Positions 8,162 through 15,142 of a DNA stretch of 27,449 nt are shown here, in pieces. This DNA comes from RBG-16-66-20 sp035499575 (GTDB lineage: Bacteria; Pseudomonadota; Gammaproteobacteria; Burkholderiales; SG8-39): NCBI GenBank assembly GCA_035499575.1, contig DATJYN010000140.1, forward strand, positions 1 through 27,449, read 5' to 3'. Each line of letters starts with the position of its first letter. Position 1 is the stretch's first letter. The notes beneath the pieces were generated by a model. The model did not search any database. It was not told the DNA's origin and saw only the letters and a list, made by a program, of their open reading frames with translations. The position numbers and the translations under genes are program-made.

Positions 8162-8935
8162 TTAGACGATGTCTTCGTAGCGAATGCCGGCGCGCCGCAG
8201 CAGGCCGTCGAAGGACATGCCGCCGGGCCGAGGCCCGGAACGGAACGGCAGGGTGCGCGCCGGTGTCTCCTCGAGCACCTTCTGCGCGATGGCCAGATTG
8301 TCTCCGGCCATGGCATCGGTGGCCGCCTGTATCTCGCAGGCGCGCTGGAGCGTCCAGTAGGTGGTGAAGGCCTCGGGAATGCTGGGGCAGGCAACCAGCA
8401 GGCCGTGGTTGCGCAGGATCAGCACCGGTTTTGCACCAAGATTCGCCACCAGGCGCGGCTGCTCGGCCGTGTCGGTGGTCACTCCTTCGAAGTCGTGGTA
8501 CGCCACCTGGTCCCAGAGCGTCGAACTGTAGAAATTGTCGTAGCGCAGGCCGCCTTGCTTGCAGGATACGGCGCTGCCGGCAGTCGAATGCGTGTGGATG
8601 ATGCAGTGCGCATCGCTGCGGGCCGCGTGGATCGCGCTGTGGATCACGAAGCCCGCGATGTTGACGGGATATTTCGAGCCGTCGACCGCCTTGCCTTCCA
8701 GGTTCACCTTCACCAGGTTTGAGGCTGTGACCTCGTTGTACCACAGGCCGTAGGGGTTGATCAGGTAGTGATGCTCGGGCCCGGGCACCTTGGCGGTGAT
8801 GTGGTTGTAGATGAGCTCCGTCCAGCCCAGCCAGTCGAAGGCGCGGTAGAGCGCGGCGAGTTCCAAGCGCACTTGCCATTCTTCGGCGCCCATGCCGGCG
8901 GGTTTGAGGCGCAATACTTTTTCGCTCAGATCCAT
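8162..8935 (-). CDS. Class II aldolase/adducin-fold protein
   Basis: A 257-residue protein of the FucA/AraD/adducin fold. Metal ligands are visible: H114-x-H116 in IIHTHS and H177 in ILRNHGLL. Aligning HxH with E. coli FucA places Gly95 where FucA has the catalytic Glu73, with H99 matching FucA H77. A standard retro-aldol mechanism is therefore doubtful. Relatives of this kind include decarboxylases (for example PhtC-type dihydroxyphthalate decarboxylase and the 3-oxo-tetronate-phosphate decarboxylase OtnC) and many uncharacterised proteins. The ATG at 8935 has GGAGG about 7 bases upstream. First catabolic gene after the transporter genes, separated from the binding-protein gene by a hairpin-bearing 78 bp gap. 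Confidence 0.87.
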   Translation of the reverse strand: MDLSEKVLRLKPAGMGAEEWQVRLELAALYRAFDWLGWTELIYNHITAKVPGPEHHYLINPYGLWYNEVTASNLVKVNLEGKAVDGSKYPVNIAGFVIHSAIHAARSDAHCIIHTHSTAGSAVSCKQGGLRYDNFYSSTLWDQVAYHDFEGVTTDTAEQPRLVANLGAKPVLILRNHGLLVACPSIPEAFTTYWTLQRACEIQAATDAMAGDNLAIAQKVLEETPARTLPFRSGPRPGGMSFDGLLRRAGIRYEDIV

Positions 8936-8954
8936 GTCTTGTCCTCCAAATGCG

Positions 8955-8991
8955 AAGCGCGAGACCCGGTTTCTCTTCGGGGCTCGCGCTT
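8955..8991 (-). other. Intercistronic stem-loop after the binding-protein gene
   Basis: Arms AAGCGCGAG (8955-8963) and CTCGCGCTT (8983-8991) pair perfectly. Across an A-G mismatch, CCC (8965-8967) pairs with GGG (8979-8981), leaving an 11-base loop. In the operon direction no T-run follows, so it is not a typical intrinsic terminator. Such hairpins often follow binding-protein genes, protecting the upstream mRNA or partly stopping transcription so that the binding protein is made in excess. Confidence 0.55.
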
Positions 8992-9013
8992 TAACTCACG
9001 AAAGCGGAAAGGA

Positions 9014-10219
9014 CTAATTTCCCATGATTTCGCCGAACCTCACCCATTCCTTGCCGTCGAACTTCACCATCTGCTCGGATTCGATCGGCGCGAAATCGGT
9101 CGGGCTGGTGTTGATCTTGATTCCAGGCAACAGGACGTTGATCTCGAAATTCTTGAGATTTGCCGCCTGCTTCATCACGTTCTCGCGCGTGAGGTTGTCG
9201 CCGCATTGCTTCAGCACCTGCACCATGGTTTGCGCAGCTGCGTAGCCGGACACGTTGAAGGCGTCGGTCAGGTTTCCTTCCGGATAGTACTTCTTCATGA
9301 AGGCGCGCCATTCGTTCATGCCCTTGTCATTCTTCCAGTCGGGATCTTGCGGATCCTTGAGGTACTGGACGGAAAACACGCCGGTGGATTTATCCAACCC
9401 GGCAGGCGTGAGCACGGACCCGATCGATGCGGAAACGCTGTTCAGGTACTGAATAGGCTTCCAACCGCTGTCGTAGGCCTTGCGGAGCGCTTGAGCGGCG
9501 AACTTCGGCGTGGTGATGTTGAAAAAGGTATCCGCGCCCGACGCCTGCAGCTGCGCGACCTGCGAATCCACCGTCGGATCGGAAGTTTCGTAGGACACCT
9601 CTTTCACGATCATGGTCTTCGCCTTGTCGCCGAGACCGTCGTGGAAACCCTTGAGATAGTCCTTGCCATAGTCGTCATTCTGGTAGAGCACGGCGATTTT
9701 GGCATTGGGCTTGGTCTTCAGGATATGGGCGGCATATATCCTCGCCTCCGCCTGATAACTCGGCTGCCAGCCCATGGTCCACGGAAAATCTTTGGGGTCG
9801 TTCCACTTGGTCGCGCCGGTATAGACGTGCAGCTGCGGCACTTTCTTCAGGTTCATGTACTTCTGAATTGCCGAGTTGGGCGGCGTGCCCAGGGGGCCCC
9901 AGACCAACAGCACCTGGTCTTCCTCGACGAGCTTGCGCACCATCTCCACGGTCTTGGGCGGGCTGTAGCCATCATCCAGGCTGATGAAATTGATCTTGCG
10001 GCCGTTGACGCCGCCTTCTTCGTTGACCTTCTTGACATACGCGGCTACGGTTCGGCCGATGGTTCCGTAAGCCGACGCCGGTCCGCTGTAAGGCATGGTG
10101 TTGCCGACCTTGATCTCGGTGTCGGTCGCGCCCGGGTCGTACTTCTTCTGCGCCAGCGCAGACGGAGCGGCCAATGCTGCGGCGAGCAGGGTCGCGATCG
10201 GAATGATGATGCGTTTCAT
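9014..10219 (-). CDS. Branched-chain-amino-acid-type ABC transporter substrate-binding protein (LivJ-like, family 6)
   Basis: A 401-residue periplasmic receptor of the Peripla_BP_6/LivJ type. The signal peptide spans residues 1-23 (basic MKR, hydrophobic core, A-L-A cleavage). Then come DTEIKVGNTMPYSGPASAYG, VNGRKINFISLDDGYSPPKTVEMVRKLVE and IAVLYQNDDYGKDYLKG, which are all hallmarks of the family. The start at 10219 has GGAGGAG about 6 bases upstream. It follows livM by 36 bp and precedes the aldolase-fold gene. In betaproteobacteria this receptor class often binds aromatic or other carboxylates rather than leucine. With catabolic genes directly downstream, a small organic acid is the more likely ligand (inference). 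Confidence 0.93.
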   Translation of the reverse strand: MKRIIIPIATLLAAALAAPSALAQKKYDPGATDTEIKVGNTMPYSGPASAYGTIGRTVAAYVKKVNEEGGVNGRKINFISLDDGYSPPKTVEMVRKLVEEDQVLLVWGPLGTPPNSAIQKYMNLKKVPQLHVYTGATKWNDPKDFPWTMGWQPSYQAEARIYAAHILKTKPNAKIAVLYQNDDYGKDYLKGFHDGLGDKAKTMIVKEVSYETSDPTVDSQVAQLQASGADTFFNITTPKFAAQALRKAYDSGWKPIQYLNSVSASIGSVLTPAGLDKSTGVFSVQYLKDPQDPDWKNDKGMNEWRAFMKKYYPEGNLTDAFNVSGYAAAQTMVQVLKQCGDNLTRENVMKQAANLKNFEINVLLPGIKINTSPTDFAPIESEQMVKFDGKEWVRFGEIMGN

Positions 10220-10255
10220 GATGGTCTCCTCCTTCGTTAAGGTGGGCCGGTCCTA

Positions 10256-11227
10256 TCAGACCCTGGGCCGGCTATTTTGCGCCCTTCGAGCCAGCCGCGC
10301 CAAGCCCAGGCGGATGGTTCCCGCAACGCCCATCGGCATCAGGTACATGAAGCCGATGAGAAACACGCCGAAGATCGCCCAGGGGGCGGCCTTCGATATT
10401 TCGTCCGAGATGTTCGGAACAAACTGGATGAACAGCGCGCCGTACAGGGCGCCGGATATGGAAGCGAGGCCGCCGATCACGATCCCTACCAAGAACGTGA
10501 TGGAAAGGAAGATGTTGAAGCTGTCCGGCGCGACGAACTGGATCGCGACCGCGCCCAGGGCGCCGGCTACGCCGGTGTACATGGCGGAAACGCCGAAGGT
10601 GAGGGACTTGACCATCGCATTGTTGATGCCCATCGCCTCGGCCGCTATGTGGTTGTCGCGGATCGCCACCATCGCCCGGCCGACCCTGCCGCGCAACAGG
10701 TTCCAGCCGAGCACGAACATGACGATGGCAACCGCCAGCACGAAGAAGTAGAGCCATTGGTCCTGGCTGAGGGGTAGTCCGAAAGGCGGATCAGGTTTGG
10801 CGATCACGATGCCCTGTACTCCACCAGTCCAATGCTCGATTCCCTTGTATTTCAGAAGCTGCGGCAGCGAGACGCCGAGTGCGAACGTAGCTAGGGCGAG
10901 GTAGAGACCTTCCAGCCTAAGCGCGGGCAGGCCGAACAGGAAGCCGGCGACCAGGCAAACGACGCCCGCGACGGGAATGGTGGCCCAGTAGGGGACGCCA
11001 TACTTGTCCATCAGGATTGCAGCGACGTACGCGCCGATGGCGTAAAAGGCGCCGTGTCCGAGGGAAATCTGCCCGTTGTACCCGGTCAGCATGTTCAGCC
11101 CGAGCAGGACGATCGAGTACACCAGCACCAGCGTGAACTGGAAAATGCGATAGTTGCTGACGAAGAACGGCAGTGCGCACGCGGCCGCGAGCACCATCAG
11201 GAGGACGATCTGCTCGCGTCTGCTCAT
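10256..11227 (-). CDS. livM: Branched-chain-type ABC transporter permease LivM
   Basis: A 323-residue inner-membrane permease of the LivM family with eight or more hydrophobic segments. Family signatures: LNMLTGYNGQISLGHGAFYAIGAY near residues 44-67, LRLEGLYLALATFA, the cytoplasmic coupling loop RAMVAIRDNHIAAEAMGIN, and GGLASISGALYGA. The ATG at 11227 overlaps the livH stop (ATGA). It would form the translocation channel with LivH, powered by LivG and LivF, for the ligand delivered by the binding protein encoded next. The symbol reflects the family; leucine transport is not shown. Confidence 0.93.
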   Translation of the reverse strand: MSRREQIVLLMVLAAACALPFFVSNYRIFQFTLVLVYSIVLLGLNMLTGYNGQISLGHGAFYAIGAYVAAILMDKYGVPYWATIPVAGVVCLVAGFLFGLPALRLEGLYLALATFALGVSLPQLLKYKGIEHWTGGVQGIVIAKPDPPFGLPLSQDQWLYFFVLAVAIVMFVLGWNLLRGRVGRAMVAIRDNHIAAEAMGINNAMVKSLTFGVSAMYTGVAGALGAVAIQFVAPDSFNIFLSITFLVGIVIGGLASISGALYGALFIQFVPNISDEISKAAPWAIFGVFLIGFMYLMPMGVAGTIRLGLARLARRAQNSRPRV

Positions 11228-12096
11228 ACGCGGGTGACGTGAACTCTGCCGAAGAAGCCGGAGGGCCGGACCACCAGCACGCCGATGATCAGCGCCAGGG
11301 CGACGGATAGCTTCAGGTCGTTGCCGATGACAAAGGCGCCCAGCACATTCTCGAGGACCCCGACGAGAAAACCGCCGAAGACCGCGCCAGCCGGATTGTC
11401 GATGCCGCCGACCAGGGCTGCCGCAAAAGCGTACAGGAGGATGCCGCTCATCATGTTCGGGTCGAGGAATACGACCGGCGCCACCATCATGCCCGCGATC
11501 GAACCGATCGCGGCGGCAAGGCCCCAGCCGAGCGCGAGCATCCAGCCGACGCGGATTCCCACCAGCCGGCTGGATTCAGGATTCTGCGCCGCGGCGCGCA
11601 TCGCGAGTCCCAGCGGCGTGAAGCGGAAGAATGCGTAGAGCAGCAGCAGCACCACAAGCGTCACGCCGATGGCGCCGATCTCGTGCGACGAGAGGTATCT
11701 GTTGCCGAACAGGGGCTGTTCCGGAAACGGGCTCGGGAAGGTCTTGATGGTGTAGGTATAGATCCAGCCGGCGACGCTGTTCAAAATCACGAGCAGGCCG
11801 ATGAACACCACCACCACAGAGAGCACCGGAGCGTTTTCCACCGGCCGGATGATGACGCGCTCAATTACGACGCCGAGCACGAACGCAAAAGCCACCGTGA
11901 TGAAGAAAGCCGCCCAGTAGGGCATGCCGGCGTTGATCAGGCTCCAGGAGATGTAGGTGCAGAACATCGCCAGCTCGCCCTGCGCGAAATTCACCAGGTG
12001 CGTCGCCTGGTAGATCATGACGAGGGCGAGCGCCACGCTGGCGTAGATCCCGCCGGTGGCAAGGCCCGCGAGTACCTGGTGAAGGAAGGCGTCCAC
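11224..12096 (-). CDS. livH: Branched-chain-type ABC transporter permease LivH
   Basis: A 290-residue permease of the LivH family: LAGLATGGIYASVALALVMIYQATHLVNFAQGELAMF-type N-terminus, a coupling loop with LGLAMRAAAQNPESSRLVGI, and a C-terminal segment FVGIL-like 'ALIIGVLVVRPSGFFG'. About eight hydrophobic helices. The GTG at 12096 is supported by AGGGAAA, which overlaps the stop of livF, 9 bases upstream. It overlaps livM by four bases. Works as the second channel half of the importer. Confidence 0.93.
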   Translation of the reverse strand: MDAFLHQVLAGLATGGIYASVALALVMIYQATHLVNFAQGELAMFCTYISWSLINAGMPYWAAFFITVAFAFVLGVVIERVIIRPVENAPVLSVVVVFIGLLVILNSVAGWIYTYTIKTFPSPFPEQPLFGNRYLSSHEIGAIGVTLVVLLLLYAFFRFTPLGLAMRAAAQNPESSRLVGIRVGWMLALGWGLAAAIGSIAGMMVAPVVFLDPNMMSGILLYAFAAALVGGIDNPAGAVFGGFLVGVLENVLGAFVIGNDLKLSVALALIIGVLVVRPSGFFGRVHVTRV

Positions 12097-12105
12097 GGTA
12101 TTTCC

Positions 12106-12816
12106 CTAGTAGCCGAGGTAGGAACGGCGCACGGCGTCGTCGTGCTTGATGTCGTCGGCGGTGCCCGAGAGCACGATGCGGCCGGTCTCGATCAGGTAGG
12201 CATGGTCGGCAAGGTCGAGCGCCATGGCGGCGTTCTGCTCCACCACCAGCATGCTGACGCGCTCCTTTTCGTTCACGGTGCGCAGGATGCCGAAGAGCTC
12301 TTTCACGATCAGCGGCGCGAGGCCGAACGAGGGTTCGTCCAGCAGCATCAGTTTCGGCCGCAGCATGAGCGCGCGCGAAACCGCCAGCATCTGCTGCTCT
12401 CCGCCCGAGAGCGTGCCAGCCTGCTGGCTGCGGCGCTCCCTGAGCCGGGGAAAATAACCGTAGACGCGCTCCAGGTCGCTTTCGACCGCTTCGCGGTCTT
12501 TGCGCGTGTAGGCGCCCAGGCGAAGGTTTTCTTCGGTGCTGAGCAGGGCGAAGGTGCCGCGGCCGTCCGGCACATGCGCGATGCCGAGGCGCACGATGTC
12601 TTCCGTGGCGCGGCCGTCGATGCGCTGCCCGCCGAAGCGCATCTCGCCTTGAGTGCGTACCATGCCGCACAGCGCGCGCAGCGTGGTGGTCTTGCCGGCG
12701 CCGTTGGCGCCCAGCAGCGTGGTGATGGTGCCTTCTTCCATGCTGAAGTCGATGCCGTGCAGCACCCGGGTTTGGCCGTAGGCGGCGTGCAATCCAGCGG
12801 CCTCGAGCAGCGCCAT
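12106..12816 (-). CDS. livF: Branched-chain-type ABC transporter ATP-binding protein LivF
   Basis: A 236-residue ATPase subunit. Walker A is GANGAGKTT, the ABC signature LSGGEQQMLAVSRAL, Walker B KLMLLDEPSFGLAP, and the switch His lies just after VVEQNAAMAL, which is the LivF-specific version. The start ATG at 12816 is one base after the livG stop (TGA-C-ATG). An in-frame ATG-less extension to 12891 is rejected because it would run into livG. LivF pairs with LivG as the heterodimeric motor. Confidence 0.94.
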   Translation of the reverse strand: MALLEAAGLHAAYGQTRVLHGIDFSMEEGTITTLLGANGAGKTTTLRALCGMVRTQGEMRFGGQRIDGRATEDIVRLGIAHVPDGRGTFALLSTEENLRLGAYTRKDREAVESDLERVYGYFPRLRERRSQQAGTLSGGEQQMLAVSRALMLRPKLMLLDEPSFGLAPLIVKELFGILRTVNEKERVSMLVVEQNAAMALDLADHAYLIETGRIVLSGTADDIKHDDAVRRSYLGY

Positions 12817-12817
12817 G

Positions 12818-13600
12818 TCAGGCGCCTCCGCCGAGATAGGCCTGAATGAGTTCAGGATGCTGCTGGACCTCGGCGGGCGTGCCTTCGGCAATTTTTTTGC
12901 CGAAATTGAGCGCCACCACGCGATCGGAGATGCCCATGACCAGGCTCATGTGATGTTCAACCAGCAGCACGGTGAGCTTGAGCTGGTCGCGAATGCCGCG
13001 CACCAGAGCGCCCAGCGCACCGACTTCCTCATGATTTAGCCCGCTCGCCGGCTCGTCGAGCAGGAGCAGCCGGGGCTCTGCTGCGAGGGCGCGAGCCAGT
13101 TCGACGCGCTTCTGCGTGCCGAAGGGCAGGTCTGCGACGCGCGCATGGGCGACTGCCTCCAGTTCGAGAAGCCGGATCAATTCCCAGGCCTTTTCGGCTA
13201 TGGCGTGCTCCTCGCGCCCGACGCCCGGTGGGCGAAGGAAATTCCTGAAAAAGCCGCTGTGCGTGCGGCAATGCCGGCCGATCATGACGTTGTCAAGTAC
13301 GGTCATGGTGCGGAACAGGGCCAGGTTCTGGAAGGTGCGCCCGATGCCCAGTCCGGCAATTTGGTGGCGGCGCACCTGCAGCAGCGATCGGCCGTCGAAA
13401 AATATGTCGCCGCTGCCGCACTGGTACAGCCGCGACAGGCAATTGAACAGCGTGGTCTTGCCCGCGCCATTCGGTCCGATCAATCCGAGGATGCAGCCGG
13501 TCGGGACGTCGAAGGACACATCGTCGAGCGCGACGATGCCGCCAAAGCGCACGCCGACGTTCTGCACGCGCAACAATGCCCCTTGAGAATTCCGTTCGAT
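12818..13600 (-). CDS. livG: Branched-chain-type ABC transporter ATP-binding protein LivG; start codon uncertain
   Basis: An ATPase subunit of about 252-260 residues. It contains Walker A GPNGAGKTT, the loop LFRTMTVLDNVMIGRH, the variant signature LPFGTQKRVELARAL (LivG often lacks a strict LSGGQ), Walker B RLLLLDEPASGLN, and VEHHMSLVMGISDRV. The usual family N-terminus begins a few residues before LLRVQNVG. No ATG or GTG exists there. A strong TGAGGAGGGGG (13603-13613) stands five bases before an in-frame ATC at 13600, while TTG codons at 13576 and 13573 lack a well-spaced Shine-Dalgarno. I place the start at the ATC, with TTG 13576 as alternative. A frame opening at 13756 would overlap the upstream gene. 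Confidence 0.88.
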   Translation of the reverse strand: MERNSQGALLRVQNVGVRFGGIVALDDVSFDVPTGCILGLIGPNGAGKTTLFNCLSRLYQCGSGDIFFDGRSLLQVRRHQIAGLGIGRTFQNLALFRTMTVLDNVMIGRHCRTHSGFFRNFLRPPGVGREEHAIAEKAWELIRLLELEAVAHARVADLPFGTQKRVELARALAAEPRLLLLDEPASGLNHEEVGALGALVRGIRDQLKLTVLLVEHHMSLVMGISDRVVALNFGKKIAEGTPAEVQQHPELIQAYLGGGA

Positions 13601-13602
13601 GG

Positions 13603-13613
13603 CCCCCTCCTCA
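13603..13613 (-). promoter_or_regulatory. Strong Shine-Dalgarno of livG before an ATC codon
   Basis: On the minus strand this reads TGAGGAGGGGG. Its AGGAGG core ends five bases before ATC at 13600-13598 in the livG frame. No ATG, GTG or TTG occurs at a normal distance, so it decides between ATC initiation and an unexplained element. Confidence 0.55.
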
Positions 13614-13667
13614 GGAAGTCCAGCAAATCCGCGACGAAGTGTACGATGTAATCGGCCGGCCCGAAAG

Positions 13668-14177
13668 CTAGTCGTCTTCGCGCTCGCCGGCGGCGCGCCT
13701 TTCTTCCGCCCGCGCCATCGCATCCGCTTCGGCCGATACCAATTCGCCGTCCGCAAGCGGCTTCACCAGGTAGTACACCTGCCTGCCGGTGCCCGGGGAC
13801 AGTTCGCGCATCAGGGTTCCCATCGGTCCCTCGAACATCCCGGAGAGCAGCAGCGGCGCTTTTGGCGTCGCGCCCGATATCAGGCCGAGCGCTTCATTCA
13901 TCTTCAATTTGCGCACGCCGACCAGCGTATAGCGCTCGGCGCCTACGGTGACCGTATTGCCCGCAGTCTGCGGTTCCGCCGCGGGCGGGAACGGGCGCAG
14001 CAGCGCGTAGCGGTCGTCGGCCTGCTCGACGAAGACCGGCGCGCCGGTGCCATCCGACAGGTGATAGCGGAAGGTGGTCTGTCCGCTCGCGCCTTCCAGG
14101 GTCAGGCGCCCAGCCACCTGCATCGGCCTGCCGCGGAACACCACGGCAGCATCGAGCGCGAACGCGTCCACGGGCAT
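13668..14177 (-). CDS. DUF4178-like hypothetical protein
   Basis: A 169-residue soluble-looking protein of unknown function. The middle (about 10-65: AVVFRGRPMQVAGRLTLEG, then FRYHLSDGTGAPVFVEQADDRYALL) resembles the beta-rich DUF4178 fold found in small conserved bacterial proteins. The C-terminal 25 residues are charged (AEERRAAGEREDD). No signal peptide or membrane helix is seen. Its ATG overlaps the TGA of the GGDEF gene (TGATG), so the two are translationally coupled and probably act together, perhaps with the DUF4178-like protein as an effector. The family assignment is from pattern recognition and moderate. Confidence 0.72.
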   Translation of the reverse strand: MPVDAFALDAAVVFRGRPMQVAGRLTLEGASGQTTFRYHLSDGTGAPVFVEQADDRYALLRPFPPAAEPQTAGNTVTVGAERYTLVGVRKLKMNEALGLISGATPKAPLLLSGMFEGPMGTLMRELSPGTGRQVYYLVKPLADGELVSAEADAMARAEERRAAGEREDD

Positions 14178-15088
14178 CAGGCGGCCCCCACGATGACCGG
14201 CCTGCCGTCCAGGTCGAGGGCGACCACGCGGTCGCGTCCCGCGGCCTTGGCGTAGTTCAGGCCGGATTCCGCGCGACCGATCACCAGCCGCGTGTTCTCG
14301 CCCTTGCGGTGCTCGGCGACGCCGAGCGTGCAGCTCAGGTGCCGCCGGCCGCGTACTTCGGGCACCGGTTCCCGGGCGACGGCCGCGCGCAGCCGCTCGG
14401 CCGCGATCGCCGCGCCCTTCAGGTCGGTGTCGGGCATGATCGCGAGGAATTCCTTGCCGCCGTAACGGCCGAAGATATCGACGTCGCGCAATGCTTCCGC
14501 GGCGGCGACGGTGAAGCGCTTGAGCGCGATGTCGCCGATCGAATGGCCGTGCGTTTCGTTGACGCTGCCCAGCCAGTCGAGGTCCACGCGAGCGATCGAG
14601 AGCGGCTTGCCGACGCGCTCGGCGCGGGCGATCTCGCGCTCGAGCGCTTCCATCAAGTGGCGGTGGTGGTAGACCCCGGTGAGCGTGTCGCGGCTGGCGC
14701 GCTCGCTCGCCTGCCGGCTGAGGTCGTGCAGGTCGCGGCGCGCTTCCGCCAGCCGCTCGCGCCGCCTGAGCACCGCGCCAGCTGCATACGTGGTGCAGGC
14801 GAAGGCGAGGGCGAGCATCGCGAACTGGAGCCACAAGGCGGGCTGATTGAAGCGGTGCTCGCGCTCGACCAGCATGAGCAACGCCGTGCCGTGCGTGACC
14901 AGCGCGAAGGCGGCCAGGATTGCAAGGCGCGTGCGGTCCAGCCGCAGCATGCCGTAGACCATCGGCAGGGTGTAGAAAAGTTCGATCGCCGCCAGGTATT
15001 CGCCGGTGCGGCTGCTGAGCAGGGCGAGCAGCGCATAGACCGCGCCAATACCGAATCCAATGCGCTTCGTGCGCAGCGTGCTGTCCAT
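14177..15088 (-). CDS. Membrane GGDEF-domain protein with altered signature (GGKEF)
   Basis: A 303-residue protein. About four hydrophobic segments lie in residues 10-107, followed by a short charged helix (108-130) and a GGDEF domain (about 131-295) starting at SRDTLTGVYHHRHL. GGDEF domains make cyclic di-GMP or act as its receptors. Here the signature reads G210-G-K-E-F214, so the third residue, normally Asp or Glu and a metal ligand, is Lys. The first metal Asp (D169 in VDLDWLGSVN) and the RxxD inhibitory site (R201-D-V-D204, five residues before the signature) are kept. It may be a catalytically poor or inactive cyclase serving as a sensor, which only assay would show. ATG start at 15088; one-base overlap with the DUF4178-like gene. 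Confidence 0.9.
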   Translation of the reverse strand: MDSTLRTKRIGFGIGAVYALLALLSSRTGEYLAAIELFYTLPMVYGMLRLDRTRLAILAAFALVTHGTALLMLVEREHRFNQPALWLQFAMLALAFACTTYAAGAVLRRRERLAEARRDLHDLSRQASERASRDTLTGVYHHRHLMEALEREIARAERVGKPLSIARVDLDWLGSVNETHGHSIGDIALKRFTVAAAEALRDVDIFGRYGGKEFLAIMPDTDLKGAAIAAERLRAAVAREPVPEVRGRRHLSCTLGVAEHRKGENTRLVIGRAESGLNYAKAAGRDRVVALDLDGRPVIVGAA

Positions 15089-15102
15089 GCTAGACGGCGT
15101 AT

Positions 15103-15116
15103 AGAATTCGCGAATT
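15103..15116. promoter_or_regulatory. 14-bp perfect palindrome in a divergent promoter region
   Basis: The sequence GAATTCGCGAATTC is its own reverse complement. It lies in the 54-bp gap between the divergent GGDEF and Bug-family genes, 14 bp from one start and 26 bp from the other. The position fits an operator, but no regulator family is recognised from the site. Confidence 0.35.
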
Positions 15117-15142
15117 CATTTTGCCGAAGGCACGATAGCACG

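Noticed and set aside
8768..10240. A 490-codon plus-strand open frame
   Set aside because: Antisense of the LivJ-like receptor; no domain or Shine-Dalgarno.
13601..13756. Longer livG starting at 13756
   Set aside because: It would overlap the DUF4178-like gene and add about 50 Arg-rich residues unlike any LivG.
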